This document shows positions 55,017 through 63,930 of a DNA stretch of 64,000 nt, in pieces. A program made the translations under genes and the position numbers. How positions within the stretch are numbered: position 1 is the first letter of the stretch; the number at the start of each line of letters is the position of its first letter. Source of the stretch: an uncultured Lachnospiraceae bacterium (GTDB lineage Bacteria > Bacillota > Clostridia > Lachnospirales > Lachnospiraceae); NCBI GenBank assembly GCA_947178145.1, contig CAMWXE010000013.1:1-64000 (forward strand), in the 5' to 3' direction. A model generated the notes under the pieces. That model was not told where the DNA came from, ran no database searches, and saw only the letters and a program-made list of their open reading frames with translations.

Positions 55017-55799
55017 ATGAAATGCTGTGAAATCATAGAAAAACTGGAGTCCCTTTCCCCGACAGCATTTGCGGAGGAATGGGACAATATTGGTCTGCTT
55101 GCAGGCAGGCGCGACAAGGAGATCAGAACGGTCTATATCGCTCTGGATGCGACGGACGATGTGATCGAGGAGGCCGTCCGTCTTGGCGCAGATATGTTAC
55201 TCACCCATCATCCACTGATTTTTCGAAAGCTTGGCAGAATTGATACGGACGATTTCATTGGGAGACGTGTCTTTGAATTGATTCAGAAGGATATTTGCTA
55301 CTATGCCATGCACACAAACTTTGACGTGATGGGAATGGCGGATGCGGCGGCTGATGAGCTTTCTCTGACGGACAGACAGGTGCTGAATGTCACCTACGAG
55401 GATGATATTTCCAAGGAAGGCTGTGGAAGAGTCGGAAAGTTGAAAGAATGCATGAGTGTGGCCGATCTGGCACAGCTTGTGAAGGAAAAATTTCATGTGC
55501 CCAATGTCCGGGTGTATGGTGATTTGGGGGATATTGTTGAGATAGCAGCAGTGATGCCGGGATCAGGAGGCGATTATATCCGTGATGCGTTGAATGCGGG
55601 CGCTGATGTGATGATAACAGGGGATATTGATCATCATGAAGGAATCGATGCAGTGGCGCAGGGAATTGCAGTGATTGATGCAGGGCATTACGGCATTGAG
55701 AAACTTTTCATACCTTATATGGAAGAATTTATGAAAAGAGAGCTTTCAGGATTACAGATATACAAGGCAGAAATGAAAGAGCCTTTTGTAGTGATATAA
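55017..55799 (+). CDS. Nif3-like dinuclear metal protein
   Basis: A 260-residue member of the NIF3/YqfO family, which forms toroid hexamers with two metal ions per subunit. Metal-binding segments are LLTHHPLIF near 62-70 and GDIDHHEGIDA near 202-212, plus the MHTNFDVM of the central part. ATG 55017 follows GGAGGAAGG. The biochemical role of the family is disputed (GTP cyclohydrolase-like activity has been proposed). It lacks the PII-like insert of longer homologues. Confidence 0.9.
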   Translation: MKCCEIIEKLESLSPTAFAEEWDNIGLLAGRRDKEIRTVYIALDATDDVIEEAVRLGADMLLTHHPLIFRKLGRIDTDDFIGRRVFELIQKDICYYAMHTNFDVMGMADAAADELSLTDRQVLNVTYEDDISKEGCGRVGKLKECMSVADLAQLVKEKFHVPNVRVYGDLGDIVEIAAVMPGSGGDYIRDALNAGADVMITGDIDHHEGIDAVAQGIAVIDAGHYGIEKLFIPYMEEFMKRELSGLQIYKAEMKEPFVVI

Positions 55800-55823
55800 C
55801 ATCAACAGAAAGGGGAAGGAGCA

Positions 55824-57506
55824 ATGGATAGAAGCAGCGAAAGAAAGCAGAGCTTTCAAGTGACGGTGAACGGAAAGACCAGAGAATATCCGGCTGGGAT
55901 AACATTTGGAGAGATTGCCACAGTGTACCAGAAGGATTATCCTTACCAGATTGCATTGGCGGTCAGAAACGGAAAGATCAGGGAATTATTTAAGAAAGTC
56001 GATCAGGATTGTACGATAGAGTTTCTGACATTGGCCGATGACACAGGACATAAGACTTATAACCGCACGGCGACGATGATTCTTATGAAAGCGATCAATG
56101 ACGTGATCGGCATGGACAAAATTGAGAAGATTAAGATGGAATTTGCCATTGGAAGCGGTTACTATTGTGCCAAGAAGGGCGATTTCGAGATAACAGATGA
56201 GGTCGTGGCAGCGATCAAGGCAAAAATGCAGGAATATGTGAATAAAGATTTCTGCATTATCAAGAAATCGATGCCATTGGATGAGGCAAATTCCCTTTTT
56301 GCCAGACAGAAAATGACAGATAAAATAAAGCTGTTCCGCTACAGAGGAAGTTCGACGGTCAATGTTTACAATCTGGATGGTTATTATGATTATTATTATG
56401 GGTATATGCTTCCAAGTACTGGTTATGTAAGATACTTTGATTTGCAGAAATATGAGAACGGTTTGGTACTGATATTGCCCAATAAAAGAAATCCGACGGT
56501 ATTGGAGGAGTTCAGGCCGCTGCCCAAGCTTTTCAGGTCTATGGAGATTGCGTCGGAATGGGGCGAAAAGCTTGGTGTGGATACCGTAAGCGACTTAAAC
56601 GACCAGATACGCAAAGGCAAATTTAATGAGCTCGTACTCGTCCAGGAAGCTTTACAGGAACGCAGAATCAGTGAGATTGCCTCTGACATTGTATCGCGTG
56701 ACGGTGTGAAGTTTGTCATGATCGCAGGTCCTTCCTCGTCAGGCAAGACTACTTTTTCGCACAGGCTGTCTGTGCAGCTGAGGACACATGGTCTGACACC
56801 GCATCCAATTGCCGCTGACGATTATTTTGTTGACCGGGAGAAAACGCCAAAGCAGCCAAACGGCGATTATGATTTTGAGTGTCTTGAGGCAATCGACACA
56901 CAGCAGTTTAATGATGACATGTGTGCGTTGCTGGCAGGCAAGCGAGTGGAGCTTCCCACCTTTAACTTTGTGACAGGAAAGCGGGAATATAAGGGGAATG
57001 TTAAGCAGCTTGGTCCCGATGATATTCTTGTCATTGAGGGAATCCACGGATTGAATGACAAGATGTCCTATGCACTTCCAGATGAGAGCAAATATAAGAT
57101 ATATATCAGTGCGCTTACGACGTTAAACGTTGATGAACATAACCGTATTCCGACTACAGATGGCAGATTACTCAGACGCCTGGTGCGGGATGCAAGGACA
57201 AGAGGAGCCACAGCCAAGCGCACAATACAGATGTGGCCTTCGGTGCGAAATGGGGAGACCGAGAATATCTTTCCGTTCCAGGAGAGTGCTGACGCCATGT
57301 TTAACTCCGCGCTGATTTACGAGCTGGCAGTGCTCAAACCATTTGCAGAGCCGCTGCTCTACAGTATCGAAAAGGGTGAGCCAGAGTATTTTGAGGCGGT
57401 ACGGCTCTTGAAGTTTCTGAGTTATTTTCTGGGAGTGGGGACGGAGGAGCTTCCCAAAAATTCTATTGTGCGGGAGTTTGTGGGCGGAAGCTGCTTTAAA
57501 GTTTAG
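55824..57506 (+). CDS. Nucleoside (uridine) kinase with ThrRS-like N-terminus
   Basis: A 560-residue fusion. Residues about 10-75 form a TGS domain, about 75-230 a threonyl-tRNA-synthetase-like second additional domain (GSGYYCAKKGDFEITDE), and about 290-500 a uridine/phosphoribulokinase-type P-loop kinase (AGPSSSGKTTFSHRLS near 299-314, ADDYFVDR near 333, VIEGIHGLND near 405). It likely phosphorylates a nucleoside such as uridine. The synthetase-derived part lacks aminoacylation domains and may bind RNA or regulate. Confidence 0.88.
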   Translation: MDRSSERKQSFQVTVNGKTREYPAGITFGEIATVYQKDYPYQIALAVRNGKIRELFKKVDQDCTIEFLTLADDTGHKTYNRTATMILMKAINDVIGMDKIEKIKMEFAIGSGYYCAKKGDFEITDEVVAAIKAKMQEYVNKDFCIIKKSMPLDEANSLFARQKMTDKIKLFRYRGSSTVNVYNLDGYYDYYYGYMLPSTGYVRYFDLQKYENGLVLILPNKRNPTVLEEFRPLPKLFRSMEIASEWGEKLGVDTVSDLNDQIRKGKFNELVLVQEALQERRISEIASDIVSRDGVKFVMIAGPSSSGKTTFSHRLSVQLRTHGLTPHPIAADDYFVDREKTPKQPNGDYDFECLEAIDTQQFNDDMCALLAGKRVELPTFNFVTGKREYKGNVKQLGPDDILVIEGIHGLNDKMSYALPDESKYKIYISALTTLNVDEHNRIPTTDGRLLRRLVRDARTRGATAKRTIQMWPSVRNGETENIFPFQESADAMFNSALIYELAVLKPFAEPLLYSIEKGEPEYFEAVRLLKFLSYFLGVGTEELPKNSIVREFVGGSCFKV

Positions 57507-57514
57507 TTCCTCTC

Positions 57515-57543
57515 TTGAAATATTTTTGAAAGTGTTATATAGT
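57515..57543 (+). promoter_or_regulatory. rnpB promoter
   Basis: TTGAAA (57515-57520), 17 bp, TATAGT (57538-57543). The predicted start, about 57550, coincides with the first base of RNase P helix P1. Confidence 0.75.
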
Positions 57544-57549
57544 GATAGA

Positions 57550-57990
57550 GGCAACTGCAGTAAATGATCGCGGCTTGCTGAATTATTTCAGCAAGGTGAG
57601 GAAAGTCCGGGCTTCGCAGGGCAGGATGCCGGATAACGTCCGGTGGAGGTGACTCCAAGGCCAGTGCAACAGAAATATACCGCCGGCACTTTGTTGTGTG
57701 GAAGATACCGTGACAGCTTGTGAGAGCTGTTTGTCGGGATAGTCCGTTCGAGGTTTATCCCTCGTTCCGGTAAGGGTGGAAGGGTGGTGTAAGAGACCAC
57801 CGCCTCTGCGGTAACGGGGAGGGCACATGTAAACCCCATCCGAAGCAAGACCAAACAGGGAACGATAGACTTGCCCGGTCTGTTTCCAGGTAGGTCGCTT
57901 GAGACTGACGGCAACGTCAATCCTAGATAGATGATCATTCGCACTGCTGTGGCAGTGCTGACAGAACCCGGCTTATCGCTGCGGTTGCCG
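57550..57990 (+). ncRNA. rnpB: RNase P RNA
   Basis: Catalytic RNA that matures tRNA 5' ends. Helix P1 is GGCAACTGCAG (57550-57560) with CTGCGGTTGCC (57979-57989). Conserved core segments are GAGGAAAGTCCGGGC, ACAGAAATATACCGCC, GGTAAGGGTGGAA and, at the 3' end, GACAGAACCCGGCTTAT. The layout is the class A type seen in Clostridia rather than the Bacillus class B. Confidence 0.97.
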
Positions 57991-57997
57991 ACAAGAG

Positions 57998-58030
57998 TAC
58001 TCTGGCTGTTGATGCCAGAGTATTGTTACA
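57998..58030 (+). terminator. rnpB terminator
   Basis: TACTCTGGC (57998-58006) and GCCAGAGTA (58014-58022) form a stem with a 7-nt loop and a short T-rich tail. Confidence 0.7.
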
Positions 58031-58076
58031 TTTTGTTTGTATAACATTCGCGTTATTATTTATTAGGGGTACAGAT

Positions 58077-59690
58077 ATGCAGAAAGGAAAGAAGAAAAAG
58101 AGAGCATTGTACATAGCGGTCAGTGCGATAGCCGCGGCTGCGGTAGTCTATTTTGGACTTGTATTGTTTTTTACAGAGCATTTTTACTTTAATACAGTTA
58201 TCAATGGTGAGAATTATTCTGCGGGATCGGTCAACACTGCGCAGAATCGTATCCTGAACATTTCAGGCAATTATGTGTTGACGATCAATGGGCGTGATCA
58301 GCTGACAGACACGATTACCTCTGCAGATATAGCATTGAGAATGGAATTTGGAGAGGAATTTAGTACGATTATGGAGCAGCAGAATGCTTTCTTATGGCCA
58401 ATTTCCTTTTTCAAAAAATCGGAATATGTAGTTGATACGATGGTTACATACGATAAGGAAGAGCTGAACAGAAAAATAGACACACTGAGCTTTTTTAAAT
58501 CAGAAAATATCAGACAGCCACAGAATGCATACTTGAGCGATTACACGGAAAGCGGCTATCAGATTGTCCCAGAGGACAAAGGTACAGTGCCAATTCGTCA
58601 AAAGATTTATCGCGCAGTGGAGGAGGCAGTCAGTCTGCTTGCAGAGTCAGTGGATTTAGACGAGAAGGGGTGCTATGTAAATGCGCAAATCACCTCAGCG
58701 GACAGGGAACTGCAGAAGAAATGTGAGCAGCGGAACCGTTTGGTAAATACGACAATTACGTATACATTTGGCGACGACATTGAAGTGTTGGATGGAAGTG
58801 TTATCAAAGACTGGCTCGTGCTGGATGGCGAAACAATAGAGCTGGATGCAGGCCTCGTGCGCGAATATGTCAATGCACTTGCACGGAAGTATGACACCTG
58901 GGGAAAGAAGCGTGAGTTCCAGACGACAGGTGGTGAGATACTCACAATTGCGGAAGGTGCATATGGCTGGTGGATGAACCGGGCTGAAGAGACAGAAGAG
59001 CTGATTGAACAGATTAAAAATGGTGAGAGCGGAGAGAGAACGCCGGTGTATTATGCACAGGCAGCGCAGTATGGCGATGATGATATCGGGGATACTTATG
59101 TGGAGATTGATCTGACCAGTCAGCATTTGTGGGTATACAATGAGGGAGAGCTTGTGGAGGAGACCGACTTGGTTTCTGGAAATGTAAGCAGAGGATATAA
59201 TACGCCGGTTGGAATTTATGGTATTACATACAAGGAGCGGAATGCAACACTCAAAGGGGCAAATTACGCCTCCAATGTAAGTTATTGGATGCCGTTTAAC
59301 GGAAATGTGGGAATGCATGATGCTTCGTGGAGAAGTTCTTTTGGAGAGGATATCTATCTTAGAAACGGCTCACATGGCTGTGTGAATCTCCCTGTCAAAA
59401 AGGCAGAAGTGATTTATCAGTATGTGGAACAGGGAGAACCGGTCATTGTATACGGCGGAGTGACGGCTGTCTCAAAGCCGGAGACAGCAGAAGAGCCAGA
59501 GACGATAGAGGAGCCGGAATCAGTTATCGATACGGAGGAGCCGGCAAATCCCGAGCTGACACCCGAACAGCAGCAGCAGATTCTGATTGAGGCAGGACTG
59601 CTAAATCCTGATGGGACACCAATACAGCCAACACAGGAGATTCAGGAAGAGACTCCGGCGGATGCCGCACAGACAATAATACAAGAGTGA
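58077..59690 (+). CDS. L,D-transpeptidase (YkuD), membrane-anchored
   Basis: A 537-residue wall crosslinking enzyme. A basic start and one membrane helix (about 10-33) precede PG_binding_4-like (VanW-associated) repeats to about 330. The YkuD domain lies around 340-465, with catalytic Cys C435 in SHGCVNLP and His in GMHDA. A Pro/Glu-rich tail follows (EEPETIEEPESV). The start at 58077 is chosen as the first ATG just before the membrane helix. It would form 3-3 crosslinks in peptidoglycan outside the cell. Confidence 0.92.
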   Translation: MQKGKKKKRALYIAVSAIAAAAVVYFGLVLFFTEHFYFNTVINGENYSAGSVNTAQNRILNISGNYVLTINGRDQLTDTITSADIALRMEFGEEFSTIMEQQNAFLWPISFFKKSEYVVDTMVTYDKEELNRKIDTLSFFKSENIRQPQNAYLSDYTESGYQIVPEDKGTVPIRQKIYRAVEEAVSLLAESVDLDEKGCYVNAQITSADRELQKKCEQRNRLVNTTITYTFGDDIEVLDGSVIKDWLVLDGETIELDAGLVREYVNALARKYDTWGKKREFQTTGGEILTIAEGAYGWWMNRAEETEELIEQIKNGESGERTPVYYAQAAQYGDDDIGDTYVEIDLTSQHLWVYNEGELVEETDLVSGNVSRGYNTPVGIYGITYKERNATLKGANYASNVSYWMPFNGNVGMHDASWRSSFGEDIYLRNGSHGCVNLPVKKAEVIYQYVEQGEPVIVYGGVTAVSKPETAEEPETIEEPESVIDTEEPANPELTPEQQQQILIEAGLLNPDGTPIQPTQEIQEETPADAAQTIIQE

Positions 59691-59700
59691 ATTTGAGGAT

Positions 59701-59740
59701 AATTCCAGCAGGGGTGCGTGACCTATGCTGGAATTATTGT
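59701..59740 (+). terminator. Terminator after the L,D-transpeptidase gene
   Basis: AATTCCAGCA (59701-59710) pairs perfectly with TGCTGGAATT (59726-59735); a modest T-rich tail follows. Confidence 0.7.
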
Positions 59741-59791
59741 ATTTCATTGACTATCTTGAGAGGATTCACTATAATGGGAATGGGAATAGAA

Positions 59792-60646
59792 ATGAAGAAA
59801 TTATTGCGCTTTTTTTGGGGCATACTGGTAGTAACAGGATTTGTCATGGCACTGCTTGTCATGATACACAAAATATATTGGGATACACATGAATTTGTAG
59901 TGACAGCTTGTGTATCTGAAAGGACTGCCATCAGGGCAGCGAATGTAGCCGGACTGAAAATAGCAGAAAAAGGGGAATTCGATGCGGAGGATATAGGAAT
60001 GCAGATCGTTTACCAGCTGGCAAAGCGAAGTATCGTGAAGGTTGTTGTGAAGGATGCTGTGGGGAGCGGTATTATATGGCGGATTGAGGATGGGGTTGTG
60101 ATTGCTTCCAACAGACATTTACTTATGAAGGATGTGAAGGCGGAGATTGTATTTGGCAGTGGGGAGTCTGTCATTGCGGATGGAATAGGCTATTCCCAGC
60201 AGTATGATATTGGATTTGTCAGGATACCAGAGGAGGCAGTGACGGATAATATTTTGCGCAATATTTATGAGGCAGTGCCTGTCTTGTACGACGCAGAGTC
60301 AGAAGATGGGAAGACAGCGTTTATACAGGAATATTCGGGAAAGCGCGTTTTGCAGATGGGGGCAGTGATTGAACCCGGTACGGTCAGCTTCTCGACAGGC
60401 AGCGTGAAAGGGCTTACTTTTGTGCCCTTATTTAATACAAATGTGTTGGAAACAGCCTGTTTTTCCAGGGCGGGAATGTCTGGTGGCGGTGTGTTTGATG
60501 AAGGCGGACGTTTTCTTGGTATGATTTCGGGTGGAGAAGTGCCAGAAGAGGCCAGGAAGAAGGAGGCTGAGATTTCGTATAGTATTCCGGCGGCATTGAT
60601 CGCATCAGAGTATGAAGCGATCACAACTGAGAGAAATAACCAATAG
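59792..60646 (+). CDS. Membrane-anchored trypsin-like serine protease
   Basis: A 284-residue protein with an N-terminal membrane helix (about 5-27) and a chymotrypsin-fold domain like HtrA without a PDZ domain. The triad is visible as H109 in NRHLL, D139 in YDIGFV and S230 in AGMSGGG. The region just before His is GSGIIWR, the usual first strand. It likely degrades or processes proteins outside the membrane. ATG 59792 is preferred over upstream in-frame starts, which would add an unlikely extension. Confidence 0.85.
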   Translation: MKKLLRFFWGILVVTGFVMALLVMIHKIYWDTHEFVVTACVSERTAIRAANVAGLKIAEKGEFDAEDIGMQIVYQLAKRSIVKVVVKDAVGSGIIWRIEDGVVIASNRHLLMKDVKAEIVFGSGESVIADGIGYSQQYDIGFVRIPEEAVTDNILRNIYEAVPVLYDAESEDGKTAFIQEYSGKRVLQMGAVIEPGTVSFSTGSVKGLTFVPLFNTNVLETACFSRAGMSGGGVFDEGGRFLGMISGGEVPEEARKKEAEISYSIPAALIASEYEAITTERNNQ

Positions 60647-60661
60647 ACAGGAGTAGAGAAC

Positions 60662-61153
60662 GTGGTTAAACCAGAGGGAAACAGAAGGATTTCGAAAGTG
60701 GATGCATATCTGAACTGTGCGGAGAATTTTGCATATCGGAGCACTTGCATCAAAAGGAAATATGGGGCCGTTATTGTCAAGGAGGATGCTGTTATTTCGA
60801 CGGGGTATAATGGTTCGCCCAGAGGATTTGAGAATTGTTGTGATATTGGTGAGTGTCCGCGGATTAAGCTGGATATGCATCAGGGGGAAGGATATGCTAT
60901 TTGCCGGGCTGTTCACGCAGAGGCAAATGCGTTGTTAAATTGTTCCAGAGAGCAGACATTAGGGGCAGACTTGTACCTTGCCGGGATCAATCCTGACGAT
61001 TTGTCGGTGCATAAGGCAAAGCCGTGTCCCCTGTGTGCCCGCATGATAATACAGGCGGGAATCAGAAATGTATACCTGAGAAAAGGAGAAGGTGTTGACA
61101 ACTATGAGGAGATACCAGCGACGCAGCTTCAGTGGTATATCGAGGCGAAATGA
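60662..61153 (+). CDS. dCMP deaminase family protein
   Basis: A 163-residue zinc-dependent deaminase, most like deoxycytidylate deaminase (dCMP to dUMP) and ComEB. Zinc ligands are H90-type in AVHAEANALL and PCPLC with both Cys. The N-terminal GYNGSPRGFENC is typical. The GTG start follows AGGAG by about 9 bases. It lies 15 bp after the protease gene. Confidence 0.92.
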   Translation: MVKPEGNRRISKVDAYLNCAENFAYRSTCIKRKYGAVIVKEDAVISTGYNGSPRGFENCCDIGECPRIKLDMHQGEGYAICRAVHAEANALLNCSREQTLGADLYLAGINPDDLSVHKAKPCPLCARMIIQAGIRNVYLRKGEGVDNYEEIPATQLQWYIEAK

Positions 61154-61168
61154 AAGAACGTTATTTAA

Positions 61169-61196
61169 TTGAAATTTAATACCTCGCTGGTAGAAT
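61169..61196 (+). promoter_or_regulatory. Promoter of the G3E GTPase pair
   Basis: TTGAAA (61169-61174), 16 bp, TAGAAT (61191-61196). Confidence 0.55.
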
Positions 61197-61198
61197 TT

Positions 61199-61255
61199 TT
61201 TGTTATTTTGTGTTAACATAGAAAATTAGAGATAAAGTTAATTAGTGATAACAAA
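61199..61255 (+). promoter_or_regulatory. Leader inverted repeat before the G3E pair
   Basis: TTTGTTAT (61199-61206) and ATAACAAA (61248-61255) are perfect inverted arms around a 41-bp centre containing GTTAAC and GTTA-N8-TAAC. They could be a regulator site for metal control, but the arms do not match the Zur consensus I know. Confidence 0.4.
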
Positions 61256-61276
61256 CTGTTGAGGAGGTTGTATAAA

Positions 61277-62488
61277 ATGACAAAAATAGATATATTTTCA
61301 GGCTTTTTAGGGGCAGGGAAAACAACTTTAATCAAGAAACTGTTGAAGGAGGCACTTGATGCGTCGAAGGTCGTGCTGATTGAAAATGAGTTTGGTGAGA
61401 TTGGCATTGACGGCGGTTTTCTGAAGGAAGCTGGCGTTGAGATTAAGGAGATGAATTCAGGATGCATCTGCTGCTCATTGGTAGGGGATTTTGGAAGCTC
61501 TCTGAAGGAAGTGATTGAGACTTATCATCCAGAGAGAATCTTAATCGAGCCGTCTGGTGTGGGGAAACTTTCTGATGTTATGAAGGCAGTGCAGAATGTG
61601 GACACCGATGCAGAGGCAGAGCTGAACAGTGCTGTCGTTGTCGTTGACGCAAACAAGTGTAAGATGTACGCAAAGAATTTTGGTGAGTTTTTCCTGAATC
61701 AGATTGTGCATGCGGGTACAATTATTCTCAGCAGGACGGCAGATATCAGTGAAGGCAAACTGAATACGGCGCTTGAGATTATCCGCGAGCATAATGATAA
61801 GGCAACCGTCATCACGACACCTTGGGAGGCGCTTGACGGAAAGAAAATTCTTGAGACAATAGAGAATGCCAAAGATTTAGAGGCAGAGCTTATGGCGGAG
61901 GTCGCAAAATTGCACGACGCGCATGAGCATCATCATCATGACCATGACGCGCATGAGCACCATCATGATCACGACGACCATGACCACTGCCATGACCATG
62001 ACGCGCATGAGCATCATCATGAGCATGACGAACATGAGCACCATCATCATGACCATAACGAGCATGACCACGATGAGCATGAGTATCATCATGACCACGA
62101 TGAGCATGAGCATCATCATGACCACGATGAGCATGAGCATCACGACCATGACCATGACGGGGAGTGCACTTGCGGCTGTCATGACCATGAGCATCACCAC
62201 CATCATCACGCAGATGATATTTTTACCAGCTGGGGCTTTGAGACACCGACAGCATACACAAAAGCGGAGCTTGAACAGATTCTGGAGGAGCTTGAGGATG
62301 AAAAGAAATATGGTACGATACTTCGCGCAAAGGGTATGGTATCAGCGGGGGACGGCACCTGGCTGAACTTTGACTATGTTCCGGGTGAGAGTAATGTGCG
62401 TGCAGGAGCGGCAGAGGTTACGGGAAAGATCTGTGTGATCGGCGCAGAGCTCAAGGAGGACAATTTGAGTGCGCTGTTTCATAAGTAA
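61277..62488 (+). CDS. CobW/G3E GTPase with long His-rich linker
   Basis: A 403-residue metallochaperone-type GTPase. Walker A is GFLGAGKTT (9-17), the metal site C63-I-C65-C66 lies in GCICC, and Walker B ILIEPSG lies near 93. Between the GTPase and the CobW C-terminal domain is a roughly 100-residue stretch (about 213-313) of His, Asp and Glu with one CTCGC. This should bind many Zn, Ni or Co ions. ATG 61277 follows GAGGAGG. The next gene encodes a second member of the family. Confidence 0.93.
   Translation: MTKIDIFSGFLGAGKTTLIKKLLKEALDASKVVLIENEFGEIGIDGGFLKEAGVEIKEMNSGCICCSLVGDFGSSLKEVIETYHPERILIEPSGVGKLSDVMKAVQNVDTDAEAELNSAVVVVDANKCKMYAKNFGEFFLNQIVHAGTIILSRTADISEGKLNTALEIIREHNDKATVITTPWEALDGKKILETIENAKDLEAELMAEVAKLHDAHEHHHHDHDAHEHHHDHDDHDHCHDHDAHEHHHEHDEHEHHHHDHNEHDHDEHEYHHDHDEHEHHHDHDEHEHHDHDHDGECTCGCHDHEHHHHHHADDIFTSWGFETPTAYTKAELEQILEELEDEKKYGTILRAKGMVSAGDGTWLNFDYVPGESNVRAGAAEVTGKICVIGAELKEDNLSALFHK
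61916..62217 (+). repeat. Degenerate CAT/GAC/GAG codon repeat
   Basis: About 300 bp of repeating CAT, GAC, GAG and CAC codons, with near-identical units such as GACCACGATGAGCATGAG at 62093 and 62120. It encodes the His-rich linker and may vary in length between strains. Confidence 0.7.
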
Positions 62489-62527
62489 AGGATTATTTCC
62501 AGCAGTATTACGAGGATAGGAGAAGGT

Positions 62528-63460
62528 ATGAAGCCCGTATATATTATTAATGGATTTTTGGAGAGCGGTAAGACAGAGTTTATATCGTATACACTTTCAC
62601 AGCCCTATTTTCAGACAAAGGGTACAACGCTTCTGATACTCTGCGAGGAAGGCGAGATCGAGTATGATGAGGATATCCTCAGGAGAAGCCGCACGATAGT
62701 GGAAGTGGTGGATGCGGAAGAACAGATGACTGCGGCGAATCTATTGGAGCTTGAGAAGCGGTACAAGCCAGAGCGCATGATTATCGAATATAATGGCATG
62801 TGGAATTTCAAGAATCTGAAACTGCCGTGGCATTGGAGATTAGAGCAGCAGATCACAACGATTGACGCATCTACATTTCAGAACTACTATACAAACATGC
62901 GTTCCTTGCTCGCGGAGATGATCAGAAAGTCCGAGCTGATTATCTTTAATCGCTGTGATGGACTGATTGATCAGCTGAGCAGTTTCAAGCGAAATGTAAA
63001 GGCTGTGAATCCGCAGGCGGAGATTATCTTTGAGGACAAGAACGGTGAGGTAAATCAGATCTTTGAGGAGGATCTGCCATACGATTTAAAAAGTGATATG
63101 CTTGAGCTTGATGATTATGGTTATGGTATCTTCTATTTGGATGCCATGGATAATCTTGACCGATATATCGATAAGACAATTCAATTCAAAGCGATGGTGC
63201 TGAAGCCGGAGGACAGCAACAATGCATATTTTGTGCCTGGAAGGATGGCAATGACTTGCTGTGCGGACGATATGGCATTTTTGGGATATGCGTGTAAGTA
63301 TGATAAGTGCAGTGAATTGACAAACAAAGACTGGGTTGAGGTGACTGCCACGGTTCACAGGGAATTTTGGAAGGATTACAATGGTGAAGGGCCGGTACTT
63401 TACGCGGTCAATGTTTTGCCGACGAAAAAACCAAAGAATGAAGTTTTGAACTTTGCATAA
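62528..63460 (+). CDS. Second CobW-like GTPase with TIGR03943-like C-terminus
   Basis: A 310-residue protein with Walker A GFLESGKTEF (9-18) and NRCDG near 145 as the base-specificity motif. The CXCC metal motif of the partner is absent. The C-terminal third (VLKPEDSNNAYFVPGRMAMTCCADD to VEVTATVH) looks like the OB-fold of TIGR03943/DUF1980 proteins, which occur with metal permeases. It is 40 bp after the His-rich GTPase gene, probably a two-protein metal-delivery unit. No permease gene lies downstream here. Confidence 0.85.
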   Translation: MKPVYIINGFLESGKTEFISYTLSQPYFQTKGTTLLILCEEGEIEYDEDILRRSRTIVEVVDAEEQMTAANLLELEKRYKPERMIIEYNGMWNFKNLKLPWHWRLEQQITTIDASTFQNYYTNMRSLLAEMIRKSELIIFNRCDGLIDQLSSFKRNVKAVNPQAEIIFEDKNGEVNQIFEEDLPYDLKSDMLELDDYGYGIFYLDAMDNLDRYIDKTIQFKAMVLKPEDSNNAYFVPGRMAMTCCADDMAFLGYACKYDKCSELTNKDWVEVTATVHREFWKDYNGEGPVLYAVNVLPTKKPKNEVLNFA

Positions 63461-63486
63461 AAACAGCAGGCATTGGCCTGCTGTTT
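63461..63486. terminator. Bidirectional terminator
   Basis: AAACAGCAGGC (63461-63471) and GCCTGCTGTTT (63476-63486) form a strong hairpin with A and T runs on both sides. It ends both the GTPase operon and the convergent pyrI. Confidence 0.9.
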
Positions 63487-63930
63487 TTATATTTTGAAAT
63501 TTTCCTTATTTCCATATTTCTCTTCACAGTATTTGCAGCGATAAATTTCTTTTTTGTCGTCTGTCAAAACAAAGATATGCGGAAGCTCCTGCTCGATGGA
63601 TGTAATACAGCGGGGGTTTTTGCACTTCAGGACATTTTTAATTTCTTTTGGAAGCGACAGTGGGAGCTTTTGGACAATCTCACAGTTTTTGATAACATTG
63701 ACAGTGATATTGTGGTCGATGAAGCCCAGGATGTCAAGGTTCAGTGTATTGATATCACATTCAACCTTTAAGATATCCTTCTTGCCCATTTTCCCGCTTC
63801 TTGCGTTTTTGATGATTGCCACAGTGCAGTCAAGCTTGTCAAGTCCGAGATGCTTATAAATACTCATGCTTTTTCCGGCTTTAATATGGTCGAGTACAAA
63901 TCCTTCCTCAATTTTTCCTACATTCAACAT
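63487..63930 (-). CDS. pyrI: Aspartate carbamoyltransferase regulatory subunit
   Basis: A 147-residue PyrI that binds the catalytic PyrB trimers and carries CTP/ATP feedback control of pyrimidine synthesis. The start is LNVGKIEEGFVLDHIKAGKS, and the zinc-binding domain has CKNPRC and CKYC. ATG 63930 is chosen because AGGAGG lies just before it; an upstream ATG is too early. PyrB should lie to the right, beyond the window, since pyrBI order is usual. Confidence 0.93.
   Translation of the reverse strand: MLNVGKIEEGFVLDHIKAGKSMSIYKHLGLDKLDCTVAIIKNARSGKMGKKDILKVECDINTLNLDILGFIDHNITVNVIKNCEIVQKLPLSLPKEIKNVLKCKNPRCITSIEQELPHIFVLTDDKKEIYRCKYCEEKYGNKENFKI

Noticed and set aside
61877-62209. Minus-strand frame rich in Met and Val
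   Set aside because: It is the mirror image of the His-rich codon repeat, with no ribosome site and impossible composition.
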